Of a stretch of 64,000 nt of DNA, positions 45,288-53,728 are shown one piece after another (within the stretch, counting starts at the first letter, position 1; every line of letters begins with the position of its first letter). Source of the stretch: Acidobacteriota bacterium (lineage in GTDB: Bacteria; Acidobacteriota; Aminicenantia; Aminicenantales; Saccharicenantaceae); assembly GCA_033549365.1 (NCBI GenBank), contig JAWSUF010000004.1, forward strand, positions 62,001 through 126,000. Direction: 5' to 3'. Made by a program: the position numbers and the translations under genes. The notes under the pieces were generated by a model. It was not told the DNA's origin. It did no database searches and saw only the letters and a program-made list of their open reading frames with translations.

Positions 45288-46673
45288 TCACTCCTTTCGG
45301 TCTTTTTTCAGGGCGTCGACGATTCGGTCCATGGCCATACCCCGGGACCCTTTGACGAGGACGAGATCCCCGGGTTCCAGATAGTTTCCGGCGGCCTGGG
45401 CCGCTTGCCGGGCATCCGGAAAAACGTAGACGGCGTCACCCGGCATGCCGGCCGCCTCGGCCCCGTCGGCCATATGAGCGGCAAGGGGACCGGCCGTGAT
45501 GAGCAAATCCCAGCCTTCCCGGAAAACGGTTTCTCCGGCCCGGCGGTGAAAATCGATCTCGGAGGGCCCCAGTTCCAGCATGTCTCCGAGAACGGCCACT
45601 TTTCTCCGGGCGGGGAGACGGCCGAGACTGCGAAGTACGGATGCCAACGCTTCGGGATTGGAGTTGTAGGAATCGTCATAGACCCGGATGCCGTTTTCGA
45701 GTTCCAGAAAAACGCCCCGCCGGTCGTGAGGTTTAAGGCGGGTCAGGCCTTCAACGACGGCATCGGCCGGAACCCGGAACGCCAGACAGATGCCGGCCGC
45801 GGCCAGGGCATTGAGGAGGAAAGCCTCGCCGACGAAGGGAAGAAAAGCTTCGGACCGGCGGCCGCCATATTCCAGAGTGAAACGCATTCCCCGATCATCT
45901 TCGGTTCGGATATCGAAAGCCCGGACGGCGTGGCCCGGCCCGAGTCCGAAATGAATGCATTCCCCCGGCCATCCGCCCGCCATTCTCAGAACGAGCTCAT
46001 CGTCGCCGTTCAAAACGGCGGTCGCTCCGGGCTTGGCCCCGTCGAGAATTTCCTTCTTGGCCCGGGCGATGGCTTCGATGCCGTCGAAATATTGGAGATG
46101 AACGGGGAGGACGTTGGTGATGACGGCGATGTCGGGTGGCGCGATCCGCGTCAGTGCCAGAATTTCTCCTGAGGCGCTCATGCCCATTTCCAGAACGGCG
46201 ACCTCGTGGTTTTCATCCAGCCCGAGGAGCGAGAGGGGAAGGCCCAGATGGTTGTTGAAATTCCCTTCGGACCTGAGGATGCCCAGGCGTGGAGACAGGA
46301 GGTCGGCGGCGAACTCCTTGGTTGTCGTTTTTCCCGCGCTTCCGGTGACGGCGACGATCTTGACCGGGTGATGGTTGAGAACGGCCGCCGCGAGGTCCTG
46401 AAGACCCCGGATCGTGTCGGGAACTTCGAGAAGGGCGAACCCCTTGCGGGGCGGGGAGATCGGCCGGGATACCATCGCGCCGCGGGCGCCCCGTTCCGAG
46501 GCGGCCGGAATGAAATCGTGGCCGTCGCGATGCCCCGGGAGGGCGAAAAAGAGATCGCCCGGCCCGGACGTCCGGGAATCGATTGTATATCCCGTGAAGA
46601 CGGTCTCCGGGCGTCCGGAAAGGATCCGGCCCCCCGAGTACTCGGCGGCGGTGTCGAGTCGAAGCGCGGCCAT
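45288..46673 (-). CDS. murF: UDP-MurNAc-tripeptide-D-Ala-D-Ala ligase MurF
   Basis: 461 aa. Adds D-Ala-D-Ala to the UDP-MurNAc tripeptide. N-terminal substrate domain (YTIDSRTSGPGDLFFAL), P-loop VTGSAGKTTTKEF, MGMSASGEI, and the C-terminal VYDDSYNSNPEAL. No ddl is present in the window, so D-Ala-D-Ala is made elsewhere. Confidence 0.96.
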   Translation of the reverse strand: MAALRLDTAAEYSGGRILSGRPETVFTGYTIDSRTSGPGDLFFALPGHRDGHDFIPAASERGARGAMVSRPISPPRKGFALLEVPDTIRGLQDLAAAVLNHHPVKIVAVTGSAGKTTTKEFAADLLSPRLGILRSEGNFNNHLGLPLSLLGLDENHEVAVLEMGMSASGEILALTRIAPPDIAVITNVLPVHLQYFDGIEAIARAKKEILDGAKPGATAVLNGDDELVLRMAGGWPGECIHFGLGPGHAVRAFDIRTEDDRGMRFTLEYGGRRSEAFLPFVGEAFLLNALAAAGICLAFRVPADAVVEGLTRLKPHDRRGVFLELENGIRVYDDSYNSNPEALASVLRSLGRLPARRKVAVLGDMLELGPSEIDFHRRAGETVFREGWDLLITAGPLAAHMADGAEAAGMPGDAVYVFPDARQAAQAAGNYLEPGDLVLVKGSRGMAMDRIVDALKKDRKE

Positions 46674-46675
46674 AT

Positions 46676-48139
46676 TCAGGACGTCTCCTCCGCGAGAATT
46701 TCTGCGATGACGTCGACGTCGCTGAACGGCAGAACCCGATCTCCAATGGTTTGGGTGTTTTCGTGGCCTTTCCCGGCCACAATGACAAAATCGTCCGGAC
46801 GGGCGAGAGACAGCGCTCGCCGAATGGCCTCTTTTCTGTCGACAACGATTTCATATCCGGATCCGGCTTCTTCTTTGAAACCGGCTTCGATGTCGGCGAT
46901 GATGGCCGCCGGGTCTTCCCGGCGGGGGTTATCCGATGTGATGATCGACAGGTCGGCCAGGGCCGCGGCCACGGCGCCCATCCGGGGTCGCTTGCTTTTG
47001 TCCCGATTTCCTCCGGCGCCGAATACCGCGATGAGCCGTTTCGGGCGGAAATCGCGGGCTGTTTCCAGGGCATGGCGCAGGGCGCTGTCGGTGTGGGCGT
47101 AGTCGACCACGATGTGCAATCCGCGGGAGTTGGGCACGGCTTCGAACCGTCCCGGAACTCCGGGCAGAGCCGCGATCCCCGCGGCGACGGCTTCACTCGG
47201 AATCTCCAAAGCCAGCGCCGCCCCGGCGGCCGCCAGGATGTTCTGGACGTTGTGCCGGCCGACCAGCGACGAGGACAGGACCTTACGCCCGCCGGGGAAC
47301 ACGAGTTTGACTTCCAGACCCTTGGGCGTGTGCTGGAAGTTTTCGGCTCGGACGACGGCTTCGTGACCGAGGCCGTAGCCGAAGGCCCGCATGGGAAGCT
47401 CGGCGAAAAGCTTCCTGCCCCAAGGATCATCGATGTTGACGACGGAGGCCTTGCGCTTGTGGTTGAGGAAAAACAACTTCTTTTTGGATTCGAAGTAATT
47501 TTCCATGGAACCGTGATAATCCATATGTTCGCCGCTGAGGTTCGTGAACAGGGCGACATCGAAGTGGGTGCCGTGGACCCGATCCTGTTCCAAAGCGTGG
47601 GACGACACCTCCATGATGACATGCGTGGCGCCGTTGCGTTGCATGTCCGCCATCATTCTCTGGAGGTCGGGGGCCTCAGGGGTCGTCCGGGCCGCCTCGA
47701 TCCGGATTCCGGGACCGCGGTATTCGATCGTCCCGATGACGCCCGGAACGAAACCCGCGGTTTTGAAAATGGATTCCAAAAGATAGGCGGTGGTCGTTTT
47801 TCCCTTCGTTCCCGTGATGCCGATGACCGTGAGGGCGTCGGAGGGCCGCCCGAAAAAGACTGCGGAGATCTCGCCCATCGCCCGGCGGGCGTTGGGGACC
47901 TGAATCCAGGCCAGGCGGACATCCGCGGGCCGCGCCCGGTCCGCAAGAACCGCCGCCGCTCCGCCATTTTCCGCGTCCCGGACGAAATCCATCCCGTCCG
48001 TCTTTTCGCCTTTCAACGCGACGAACAGGCTGCCTGGAACGACGGATTTCGAGGAATGGACGATGTCCAGGATTTCCAGGCCGTCGTCTCCGGAGAAGGA
48101 TACGACGGGAATGTCTTTCAGGATCTCTTTCAGGATCAT
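46676..48139 (-). CDS. murE: UDP-MurNAc-tripeptide synthetase MurE (meso-DAP type)
   Basis: 487 aa. ATG 48139 overlaps the ftsI stop (ATGA). P-loop GITGTKGKTTT, TTPEAPDLQ, and the diamino-acid selection motif DNPRRE, which in family members selects meso-diaminopimelate over lysine. Peptidoglycan here should therefore be of the Gram-negative A1-gamma type. Confidence 0.96.
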   Translation of the reverse strand: MILKEILKDIPVVSFSGDDGLEILDIVHSSKSVVPGSLFVALKGEKTDGMDFVRDAENGGAAAVLADRARPADVRLAWIQVPNARRAMGEISAVFFGRPSDALTVIGITGTKGKTTTAYLLESIFKTAGFVPGVIGTIEYRGPGIRIEAARTTPEAPDLQRMMADMQRNGATHVIMEVSSHALEQDRVHGTHFDVALFTNLSGEHMDYHGSMENYFESKKKLFFLNHKRKASVVNIDDPWGRKLFAELPMRAFGYGLGHEAVVRAENFQHTPKGLEVKLVFPGGRKVLSSSLVGRHNVQNILAAAGAALALEIPSEAVAAGIAALPGVPGRFEAVPNSRGLHIVVDYAHTDSALRHALETARDFRPKRLIAVFGAGGNRDKSKRPRMGAVAAALADLSIITSDNPRREDPAAIIADIEAGFKEEAGSGYEIVVDRKEAIRRALSLARPDDFVIVAGKGHENTQTIGDRVLPFSDVDVIAEILAEETS

Positions 48140-49884
48140 GGGATGTTCTCGCTTTGCAGGGAAACGGAGATCAGTCCGGGATGGGGGTCGGGGTGTGGCG
48201 CAATGCGGAGATGGCGGAGGACGCGGACGGCGATATCCCGGAAAACGGGTGCAGCCACCTGACCGCCATAGCGGAGATCTCCCTTGGGTTCGGAGATGAC
48301 GACGACCATGGAAAAAATCGGGTCTTCGGCGGGCACAAATCCGACAAAGGAGGCCCGGTGCCGGGACGATCGATAGGTCCGCTTTTCCGGATCGAAGATC
48401 TGGGCCGTTCCGGTTTTCCCGGCGACCGAGAAGCCGGACAGCCGGGCCGGGCGTCCCGTCCCTTCGGCCACTGCTCTGATCCAAATGTCCGTCAAAGTGG
48501 AAGCGGTTTCCGCGGAAATGACCTTGACAGGCGGGGGAACGAGGCCGGCGTCAAGATCCGGATCTCCGAAAGTCCTGACAACCCGCGGACGGACGAGATA
48601 GCCCCCGGTTGCGAAAACGTTCATGGCCTGAAGAACCTGCAGGGCAGTGACGGAGATCTCATATCCGATGGAGAGATAGGACAGCGAGGAGATATGCCAT
48701 TTGTCCGGAGTGCGGCAGATCCCGGCCTCCTCGGCCGGCAGACCGCTCCGGGTCTTTTCGCCGAAACCGAAATCCCGAATGGTCTGATACAGGCGGTTCT
48801 CCCCGACCCGGCGGCCGAACAGGGCCGTCCCAACGTTTGAGGAATGAATCAAGACTTCCGGAAAGCTCAAAACTCCGAACGTCTTGTGATCGCGAATGGT
48901 CGTTCCGCCGATGCTGATCGATCCGGACCGGCAATCGAAAAGCTCGTGCGGCTCAAGGACATGATCCTCCAGCGCCGCGGCGGCGGACACGATCTTGAAT
49001 GTCGAACCCGGTTCGAAGAGATATCTGACGGCCCGGTTGATACCGGCGCCGCCTTGAGGGGGGAATCGGTTGGGGTCGTAGGTTGGCGTGTTGGCCATGG
49101 CCAGGATGTCGCCTGTATAGGGATCCGAAAGAATGACCGTCCCCCATTCCGCACCGTGTTCGAAAACGGCTTTTCCGAGCTCGGTTTCCGCGTAGTATTG
49201 GATGGCGGCATCGAGCGTCAGCGTAATGTCGCGGCCCGGAAGGGCCTGACGGATGGTCTCAATATGGTAACCCCGGCGCTTGGCGTCCCGGAGGATCAGG
49301 CGTTCTCCTGTCTCGCCGCGAAGGATGTCGTTGTACTGATATTCGATACCGGCCTGGCCGTTTCCGTCGATATCCACGCCCCCAAGGACATGAGCCGCCA
49401 GATGTCCCTGGGGATAGAAGCGCTCCCGCTCCTCCTGGAGATAGACACCTTTCAGCGCAAGGGCCGAAACCCGGGCCGCCGTGTCATCATCGATCTTTCT
49501 CTTGATCCAGGAGAAGGGATGGCCGTCCGCGACTCTTTGGAGGAGGGCGGCTTTTTCCCTCTCGGACAGGTTCAGGACTTCTCCCAGGCGATCGAGAGTT
49601 CCCCTCATCTCCGCGGGAGCGACGGAGCCGTGGGGACTGTAGAAGACGGACTGAACCGGAAGGCTGACGGCGAGGACCGTCCCGTTCCGGTCGAGAATGC
49701 GTCCCCGTTGGGGTTGGAGAGTGATTCTGTTTCTGTTCTGATCGAGAACTTCGGATTTGAGGCGGGGATGTTCGAGAACCTGGAGCTGAACAAGCCGGAT
49801 CAGAATTACGATGAACCACAAGGCGAACAGCGCAACGGTGACTTTGGCCCGTTTCCTGACAAGGCTGCCGTAATAGGTTCTCAT
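48136..49884 (-). CDS. ftsI: Septal penicillin-binding protein FtsI (PBP3)
   Basis: 582 aa class B transpeptidase. One membrane anchor (about 13-35) is followed by the pedestal domain (RGRILDRNGTVLAVS). The transpeptidase motifs are STFK with nucleophile S294 and K297, SSN, and KTGTA with K490. ATG 49884 overlaps the ftsL stop. No PASTA domain is present, as in Gram-negative FtsI. Confidence 0.96.
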   Translation of the reverse strand: MRTYYGSLVRKRAKVTVALFALWFIVILIRLVQLQVLEHPRLKSEVLDQNRNRITLQPQRGRILDRNGTVLAVSLPVQSVFYSPHGSVAPAEMRGTLDRLGEVLNLSEREKAALLQRVADGHPFSWIKRKIDDDTAARVSALALKGVYLQEERERFYPQGHLAAHVLGGVDIDGNGQAGIEYQYNDILRGETGERLILRDAKRRGYHIETIRQALPGRDITLTLDAAIQYYAETELGKAVFEHGAEWGTVILSDPYTGDILAMANTPTYDPNRFPPQGGAGINRAVRYLFEPGSTFKIVSAAAALEDHVLEPHELFDCRSGSISIGGTTIRDHKTFGVLSFPEVLIHSSNVGTALFGRRVGENRLYQTIRDFGFGEKTRSGLPAEEAGICRTPDKWHISSLSYLSIGYEISVTALQVLQAMNVFATGGYLVRPRVVRTFGDPDLDAGLVPPPVKVISAETASTLTDIWIRAVAEGTGRPARLSGFSVAGKTGTAQIFDPEKRTYRSSRHRASFVGFVPAEDPIFSMVVVISEPKGDLRYGGQVAAPVFRDIAVRVLRHLRIAPHPDPHPGLISVSLQSENIP

Positions 49885-50195
49885 GGGATTTCGACTTTCA
49901 TCCCTTGCGGTGGAATCTCGTAGACAACCTGTTCCCGGCGCGGGTCGGACAGGCCGAGTTTTTCCCGGGCGATCCGATCGATGGTTTCGAGCGAAAGAAG
50001 CTGCTCTTTGCGGGTTTCGAGTTTTCGGATCTCTTCCCGGAGGGCGGCGTTTCGGGCTTCGATATCGCCGATTTGATATCCCATGCGGATGGATTCGGTT
50101 TGATGCCAGATATAAAACGTCAACAGGCCGAGGACGACCAGGATCGCTCCGGTGGTGAGGGCGAGGTTGCTCCAATTCATCGATTGGCGGACCAC
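49881..50195 (-). CDS. ftsL: FtsL-like divisome protein
   Basis: 104 aa. GTG start 1 nt after the rsmH stop, with AAGGA upstream. One membrane helix (about 10-30, LALTTGAILVVLGLLTFYIWH), then a coiled-coil heptad stretch (IEARNAALREEIRKLETRKEQLL) and the FtsL/DivIC-type IDRIAREKLGL. Assigned mainly by structure and position between rsmH and ftsI. Confidence 0.85.
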   Translation of the reverse strand: MVRQSMNWSNLALTTGAILVVLGLLTFYIWHQTESIRMGYQIGDIEARNAALREEIRKLETRKEQLLSLETIDRIAREKLGLSDPRREQVVYEIPPQGMKVEIP

Positions 50196-50196
50196 G

Positions 50197-51093
50197 TCAG
50201 ATCCTTTCGGCCGCCCGCATTTTCGCCGATCGGGATCGGGGATTGCGGGAGACCTCCTCCTTGGAGGGGGTCACCGGTTTGCGGGTGAGAATTTTCAGGC
50301 GCGGCGGCGCATTTTCCCCGGAGGATGCACCCAGGAAAGCCCGTTTGGCGATGCGGTCTTCGAGGGAGTGAAAAGAGATCACGGCGATTCGGGCGCCCGG
50401 GGCCATGAGATCGAAGAGTTCGTCCAAAAATTCCGAAAGGCCTTCGAGTTCCCGGTTGACTTCGATTCGAAGAGCCTGAAAGACCTTTGCGGCGGGATGG
50501 ATCCGGCCTTTTTGCGGATGCCACCGGCAGACCTCCTCGACGAGAAGGCGGAGTTGGGTCGTCGTTTCGAATTTCCGGAATTTACGCCGCCCGGCGATTT
50601 CCCGGGCCAGTTTTCTGGCCTGGTTGAGCTCTCCATAATTCCGGAAGATCTCGGCCAGACGGGATTCGCTGGATGTGTCCAGAATTTTGAAAGCCGTGGT
50701 TTTCTCCCGGGCGTCCATGCGCATGTCGAGGGGCCCTTCCAGGGAGTGGCTGAATCCCCGGACCGGATCGTCGAGCTGCCGGGAGGAGATTCCCAGATCG
50801 AAGAGATACCCCTTGACGGAGGCAAAATCGATATCCAGATCGGGAAGCTGGCGGAAGTCGGCGTTGTAGAGGACGATTCTGTCGGCAAAGGATTCGAGAC
50901 GCTCGGAGGCGGCGCGGAGGGATGTTTCATCCCGGTCCAGGCCGATGAGCGAAGCGCCGGGGTTTTTCTTCAGGATTTCGAAGGCGTGGCCGGCCGCGCC
51001 CAGGGTTCCGTCGATATACAATCCGGGCTGGGCGGCATCAAGGATGTCCAGGACTTCATCGAGAAGAACGGGGATATGCCCATGGGTGGTCAT
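50197..51093 (-). CDS. rsmH: 16S rRNA m4C1402 methyltransferase RsmH
   Basis: 298 aa SAM-dependent methyltransferase. HIPVLLDEVLDIL at the start, SAM motif YIDGTLGAAGHA, then GYLFDLGISSRQLDDPVRGFS (MraW signature) and the C-terminal AVISFHSLEDRIAK. The start overlaps the mraZ stop. Confidence 0.97.
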   Translation of the reverse strand: MTTHGHIPVLLDEVLDILDAAQPGLYIDGTLGAAGHAFEILKKNPGASLIGLDRDETSLRAASERLESFADRIVLYNADFRQLPDLDIDFASVKGYLFDLGISSRQLDDPVRGFSHSLEGPLDMRMDAREKTTAFKILDTSSESRLAEIFRNYGELNQARKLAREIAGRRKFRKFETTTQLRLLVEEVCRWHPQKGRIHPAAKVFQALRIEVNRELEGLSEFLDELFDLMAPGARIAVISFHSLEDRIAKRAFLGASSGENAPPRLKILTRKPVTPSKEEVSRNPRSRSAKMRAAERI

Positions 51094-51557
51094 TCCAGTT
51101 TTCCTCGAGGGATGAGACGGGCGATGTTTTCGAACTCCTCATCGGACAAAGGCGTGTCCTCGAGAATCCTGTCGAGGCTGTCCTTGTTCCAGACTTCGAG
51201 GTGGTTGGACAGACCGATGACTTCGACCTCGTCCTTCAACCCGGCTTTTTCCCTCAGGACAGGGCTGATCAGAACGCGCCCCTTGGAGTCGATCTCGTAG
51301 CGGCTGCCCTTGCGGTTGACGCGAAGAAGGAATTTCCTGACATCGGGCCGCAGGTGGGCGCCGCCCTCGGATGCCATCCCGGTCATCTCCAGCCAGACGG
51401 CCAGGGGATAGATCTGGATGGATTCGTCCCTGAGGGACGTGATGAACAGATCCCGGCCGTAACCGGCCTCGATCGTCTCGCGGAATTTCTCCGGAATCTT
51501 GATTCTTCCGCTGGCGTCGAGCCGGGCCGAATAGCTGCCCATCAAAGTGTTGTTCAT
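51090..51557 (-). CDS. mraZ: Transcriptional regulator MraZ
   Basis: 155 aa from ATG 51557. The upstream in-frame ATG 51587 lies inside the operator boxes and would add 10 residues not found in the family. Two SpoVT/AbrB-like halves: the first begins GSYSARLDASGRIKIPEKFR, the second has RYEIDSKGRVLISPVLR. MraZ is a DNA-binding regulator of its own dcw operon. Confidence 0.93.
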   Translation of the reverse strand: MNNTLMGSYSARLDASGRIKIPEKFRETIEAGYGRDLFITSLRDESIQIYPLAVWLEMTGMASEGGAHLRPDVRKFLLRVNRKGSRYEIDSKGRVLISPVLREKAGLKDEVEVIGLSNHLEVWNKDSLDRILEDTPLSDEEFENIARLIPRGKLE

Positions 51558-51566
51558 GGCCAAACT

Positions 51567-51591
51567 TCCCGATTCGTCCCGTTTCATCCCG
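51567..51591 (-). promoter_or_regulatory. MraZ operator: three CGGGA boxes, 10-bp period
   Basis: On the minus strand CGGGA occurs at 51591-51587, 51581-51577 and 51571-51567, each 10 nt apart and each followed by five other bases. Known MraZ sites are GGG-core pentamers repeated with 10-bp period upstream of mraZ. Here they lie in the predicted transcribed leader, between the -10 and the mraZ start. Confidence 0.75.
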
Positions 51592-51601
51592 TTTTGACAT
51601 A

Positions 51602-51630
51602 AATATAGGTTATAAAATACCGAAAGTCAA
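51602..51630 (-). promoter_or_regulatory. Main promoter of the dcw operon
   Basis: Minus strand TTGACT (51630-51625), 17 nt, TATATT (51607-51602). Predicted transcription start near 51595, just before the MraZ boxes. Confidence 0.75.
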
Positions 51631-51812
51631 GCGATTATTACCCATTTTTTTACTAAAAAAAGCGAAGAATTCCTGGATTTCACGTCCTGATCAGCGGGGA
51701 TTTTGAAATAGAATTCCCGGTGAACGCTGGAACGGATCAACTATCCGGACACGATCAAGGAGGTCCGGATGGTTGCAAATCGACATCTGAGGTTGTTGAT
51801 TGAGGCTGACGA

Positions 51813-51838
51813 GAAAAATGAGATCCGGGGGTTCCCGG
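51813..51838 (-). terminator. Terminator after the DUF2007 gene
   Basis: Minus strand CCGGG-AACC-CCCGG (51838-51825) followed by ATCTCATTTTTCT, 15 nt after the stop. The rest of 51631-51812 shows no gene. Confidence 0.5.
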
Positions 51839-51852
51839 CGGTGGATGCGGGG

Positions 51853-52137
51853 CTAGTCGGGGTCTTCTTCCAAATTGGGAAGTTCGTTGAGAAGCTCCAT
51901 GGCCCGATCATAGTCCTTATCGCCGACAAAGACCCGGATTTCTCCCAAACCGTCAGCGGTGAAGGGATGGACGGACTGAACCACGCGTCCGCGCTGCAGG
52001 CTGGAGATGCCGTGGCTTTCGAGAAAGGCCTTGATTATGTCCGCTTCCGACGGGCCCCAGACCTTGCGGACTTCCCTGAGCTCGATTCCGGAGTCGGGGG
52101 CGGGTTTTTGGTTTTTATTGTCCGTGTTGTCGCACAT
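51853..52137 (-). CDS. DUF2007-type small signalling protein
   Basis: 94 aa. [26 protein letters not shown], then a strand-rich middle and [20 protein letters not shown], the pattern of DUF2007 (putative signal-transducing, PII-like fold). The acidic C-terminus ends EEDPD. Cytoplasmic; function unproven. The start lies 103 nt inside the Nudix gene. Confidence 0.75.
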   Translation of the reverse strand: MCDNTDNKNQKPAPDSGIELREVRKVWGPSEADIIKAFLESHGISSLQRGRVVQSVHPFTADGLGEIRVFVGDKDYDRAMELLNELPNLEEDPD

Positions 52138-52556
52138 GGTCGTCGTCCTTTCCCGGCGAAATATTCGTCGAGGATGCGGCCGTGGTCGAAGGCCAGGCGG
52201 GGAGGCAGGCCGGTTTTCGTGAAAACCCCCGCTTCCCGGGCGTCGTCGCGGGCGACGGGACGGCCTTCGGCCCGGGCGATATAAACCGTGGAGATCGTGT
52301 GAAACCGGGGGTCGCGCCTCGGATCCGAGTAGGTGTGAAACTGACGGACGAGGTCGACGGCCAGCGAAGTCTCCTCGAGGGCTTCGCGGGCCGCCGCCGC
52401 CTCCAGGGATTCGCCGGTATCGACGAATCCCCCGGGAAGAGCCCAGCCGTAAGGCGGGTTCTTCCTTTTGATAAGCACGATCCCGGTTTTACGGCCGTTG
52501 CGCATGACCTCGATGATGATGTCGACGGTCGGGAACGGGTTGCGGGGCTTTTGCAT
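52035..52556 (-). CDS. Nudix hydrolase
   Basis: 173 aa from ATG 52556. Nudix box [21 protein letters not shown] (G-x5-E-x7-RE-x2-EE), with Ser where the box usually has Gly after EE. The N-terminal strand [33 protein letters not shown] is typical of ADP-ribose or oxidised-nucleotide hydrolases. The last 35 residues are basic, low-complexity and overlap the DUF2007 gene, so they may not be under selection. The promoter is so close that the mRNA should be almost leaderless. Confidence 0.85.
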   Translation of the reverse strand: MQKPRNPFPTVDIIIEVMRNGRKTGIVLIKRKNPPYGWALPGGFVDTGESLEAAAAREALEETSLAVDLVRQFHTYSDPRRDPRFHTISTVYIARAEGRPVARDDAREAGVFTKTGLPPRLAFDHGRILDEYFAGKGRRPCATTRTIKTKNPPPTPESSSGKSARSGARRKRT

Positions 52557-52566
52557 CTTCCCGCTC

Positions 52567-52595
52567 AGGATACAGGAACGCCTGCGGCCTGTCAA
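52567..52595 (-). promoter_or_regulatory. Promoter of the Nudix gene
   Basis: Minus strand TTGACA (52595-52590), 17 nt, TATCCT (52572-52567). The start codon begins 11 nt past the -10. Confidence 0.65.
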
Positions 52596-52866
52596 AACCG
52601 ACCGAAACACGCCGTCCGGAATGGTCCGGCTATTCGATCAGCCGGGATACAGAGAATTGTATAACGACCTCGCATCCCTCCTCGTCAGGCTCGATCGCGT
52701 ATGGCTTTCCCTTTTTGACGAACAGACTCCGGAAGACCGCGTGGTTATTCGAATAGTTATATCCGGAATGGCGGGTTCATCTCATTCGAAATTGGGGGAC
52801 GAGGTTTTGGCGAGCTTCCGGCGGCCGATCGCGACCAGGTTCTTGACGAGGTCGATGGGCACCATT
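52596..52866. other. Intergenic region without gene
   Basis: AT-richer than the flanks. It holds a palindrome, TATTCGAATA (about 52745-52754), and a 27-codon leftward frame right after the PIN gene with no ribosome site. Nothing else is supported. Confidence 0.4.
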
Positions 52867-53364
52867 TTAGACAATGTTTTGAATCGATTGAACGGGCGAG
52901 AAGAAGCCGGCGGCGATCATCTTGTTAAGATGGACTTCGGCTGTCCCGGTGTTACAGACACCGGATCTCACGGCCTTGACCAGGATACCGACGGTTCCGG
53001 TCAGGAGAACGGCCAGCCGCCCCGCTTCGGCCCGGGCCACTCGATCGTCGGAGGCCAGACGGAAACCGCGGCATTTGGCGACGGCGATGCTCGATGCTTC
53101 CCCCAGACCCAGCGATATCGACAATGCCGAAAAGAGAGCTTTTTCTTTGGACGACCGCAGTCCCGTTTCTTTCATCCACCCGGCCCGAACAGCTTCCGGA
53201 ATTCCGGCCAGGGCCGTATGACCGGCCTGGATTCCTCGAAGGATTTCCGCCGATATAAATTCCGTAATGATCGCGTCTCCTCTGTACATTTTTTCCAGAA
53301 CAGGAAGCGCCCCGGACAGAGCGAAGTTGGAAACGACGCAGCTGTCGAATACGATTTCAGGCAT
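52867..53364 (-). CDS. PIN-domain toxin-like nuclease (DUF3368/VapC-like)
   Basis: 165 aa from ATG 53364. PIN-type acidic residues are in EIVFDSCVVSNF, EFISAEILRG, LGLGEASSIAVAKCRG and ASDDRVAR, the layout of the DUF3368 branch. It probably cleaves RNA. The start overlaps the 3' end of the antitoxin gene by 8 nt, a standard antitoxin-first operon. An upstream in-frame extension shadows the antitoxin. Confidence 0.82.
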   Translation of the reverse strand: MPEIVFDSCVVSNFALSGALPVLEKMYRGDAIITEFISAEILRGIQAGHTALAGIPEAVRAGWMKETGLRSSKEKALFSALSISLGLGEASSIAVAKCRGFRLASDDRVARAEAGRLAVLLTGTVGILVKAVRSGVCNTGTAEVHLNKMIAAGFFSPVQSIQNIV

Positions 53365-53668
53365 GTTCCGCGTCGCCGGCGGTTTCACGACTTTGCGGAC
53401 TGTTGAGCGGGACTCCGGCATCTCTCAAGTAAATCCTGGCAGTCACCGGATCGAGGCCCAGCACTTCCGCGGTTTTCCCAAGGCTGATTAATCCCTCCCG
53501 GAATGCGGCGACGGCGGTATCTCTCCTCTGTTCGAGGGGATCTTTTTTTTTGTAGGCCAGATCCAGGGCCTCTCGGACCATGTGGCCGAGAGTTTTGCCT
53601 TCCCTCCTGGCATAGGCCTTGACGGCCTTATGCTGACTTTCCGTGAGCAAAATATTTGTCCTTTTCAT
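53357..53668 (-). CDS. Antitoxin: ribbon-helix-helix plus UPF0175-like domain
   Basis: 103 aa. The N-terminus (RTNILLTESQHKAVKAYARREG, residues 3-24) looks like a ribbon-helix-helix DNA-binding domain. Residues 50-90 (AFREGLISLGKTAEVLGLDP) match the UPF0175 antitoxin signature, and the C-terminal tail would wrap the PIN toxin. It is preceded by a consensus promoter and direct repeats, consistent with autorepression. Confidence 0.78.
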   Translation of the reverse strand: MKRTNILLTESQHKAVKAYARREGKTLGHMVREALDLAYKKKDPLEQRRDTAVAAFREGLISLGKTAEVLGLDPVTARIYLRDAGVPLNSPQSRETAGDAEHA

Positions 53669-53681
53669 GGCGGCTCTCTAT

Positions 53682-53700
53682 ATGTGTAATATCATGTGTA
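53682..53700 (-). promoter_or_regulatory. Probable antitoxin operator (direct repeats)
   Basis: ATGTGTA on the plus strand at 53682-53688 and again at 53694-53700, period 12, between the -10 and the antitoxin start. Confidence 0.5.
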
Positions 53701-53728
53701 TATTAGTCGAAACGTCTTCGTTTGTCAA
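53700..53728 (-). promoter_or_regulatory. Promoter of the toxin-antitoxin operon
   Basis: Minus strand TTGACA (53728-53723), 17 nt, TAATAT (53705-53700). The -35 contains the TGA stop of the upstream ABC permease. Confidence 0.7.

Noticed and set aside
51769-52284. Rightward 171-codon frame with a good AAGGAGG site
   Set aside because: It runs antisense to the DUF2007 and Nudix genes and its start overlaps their terminator; the protein shows no family features.
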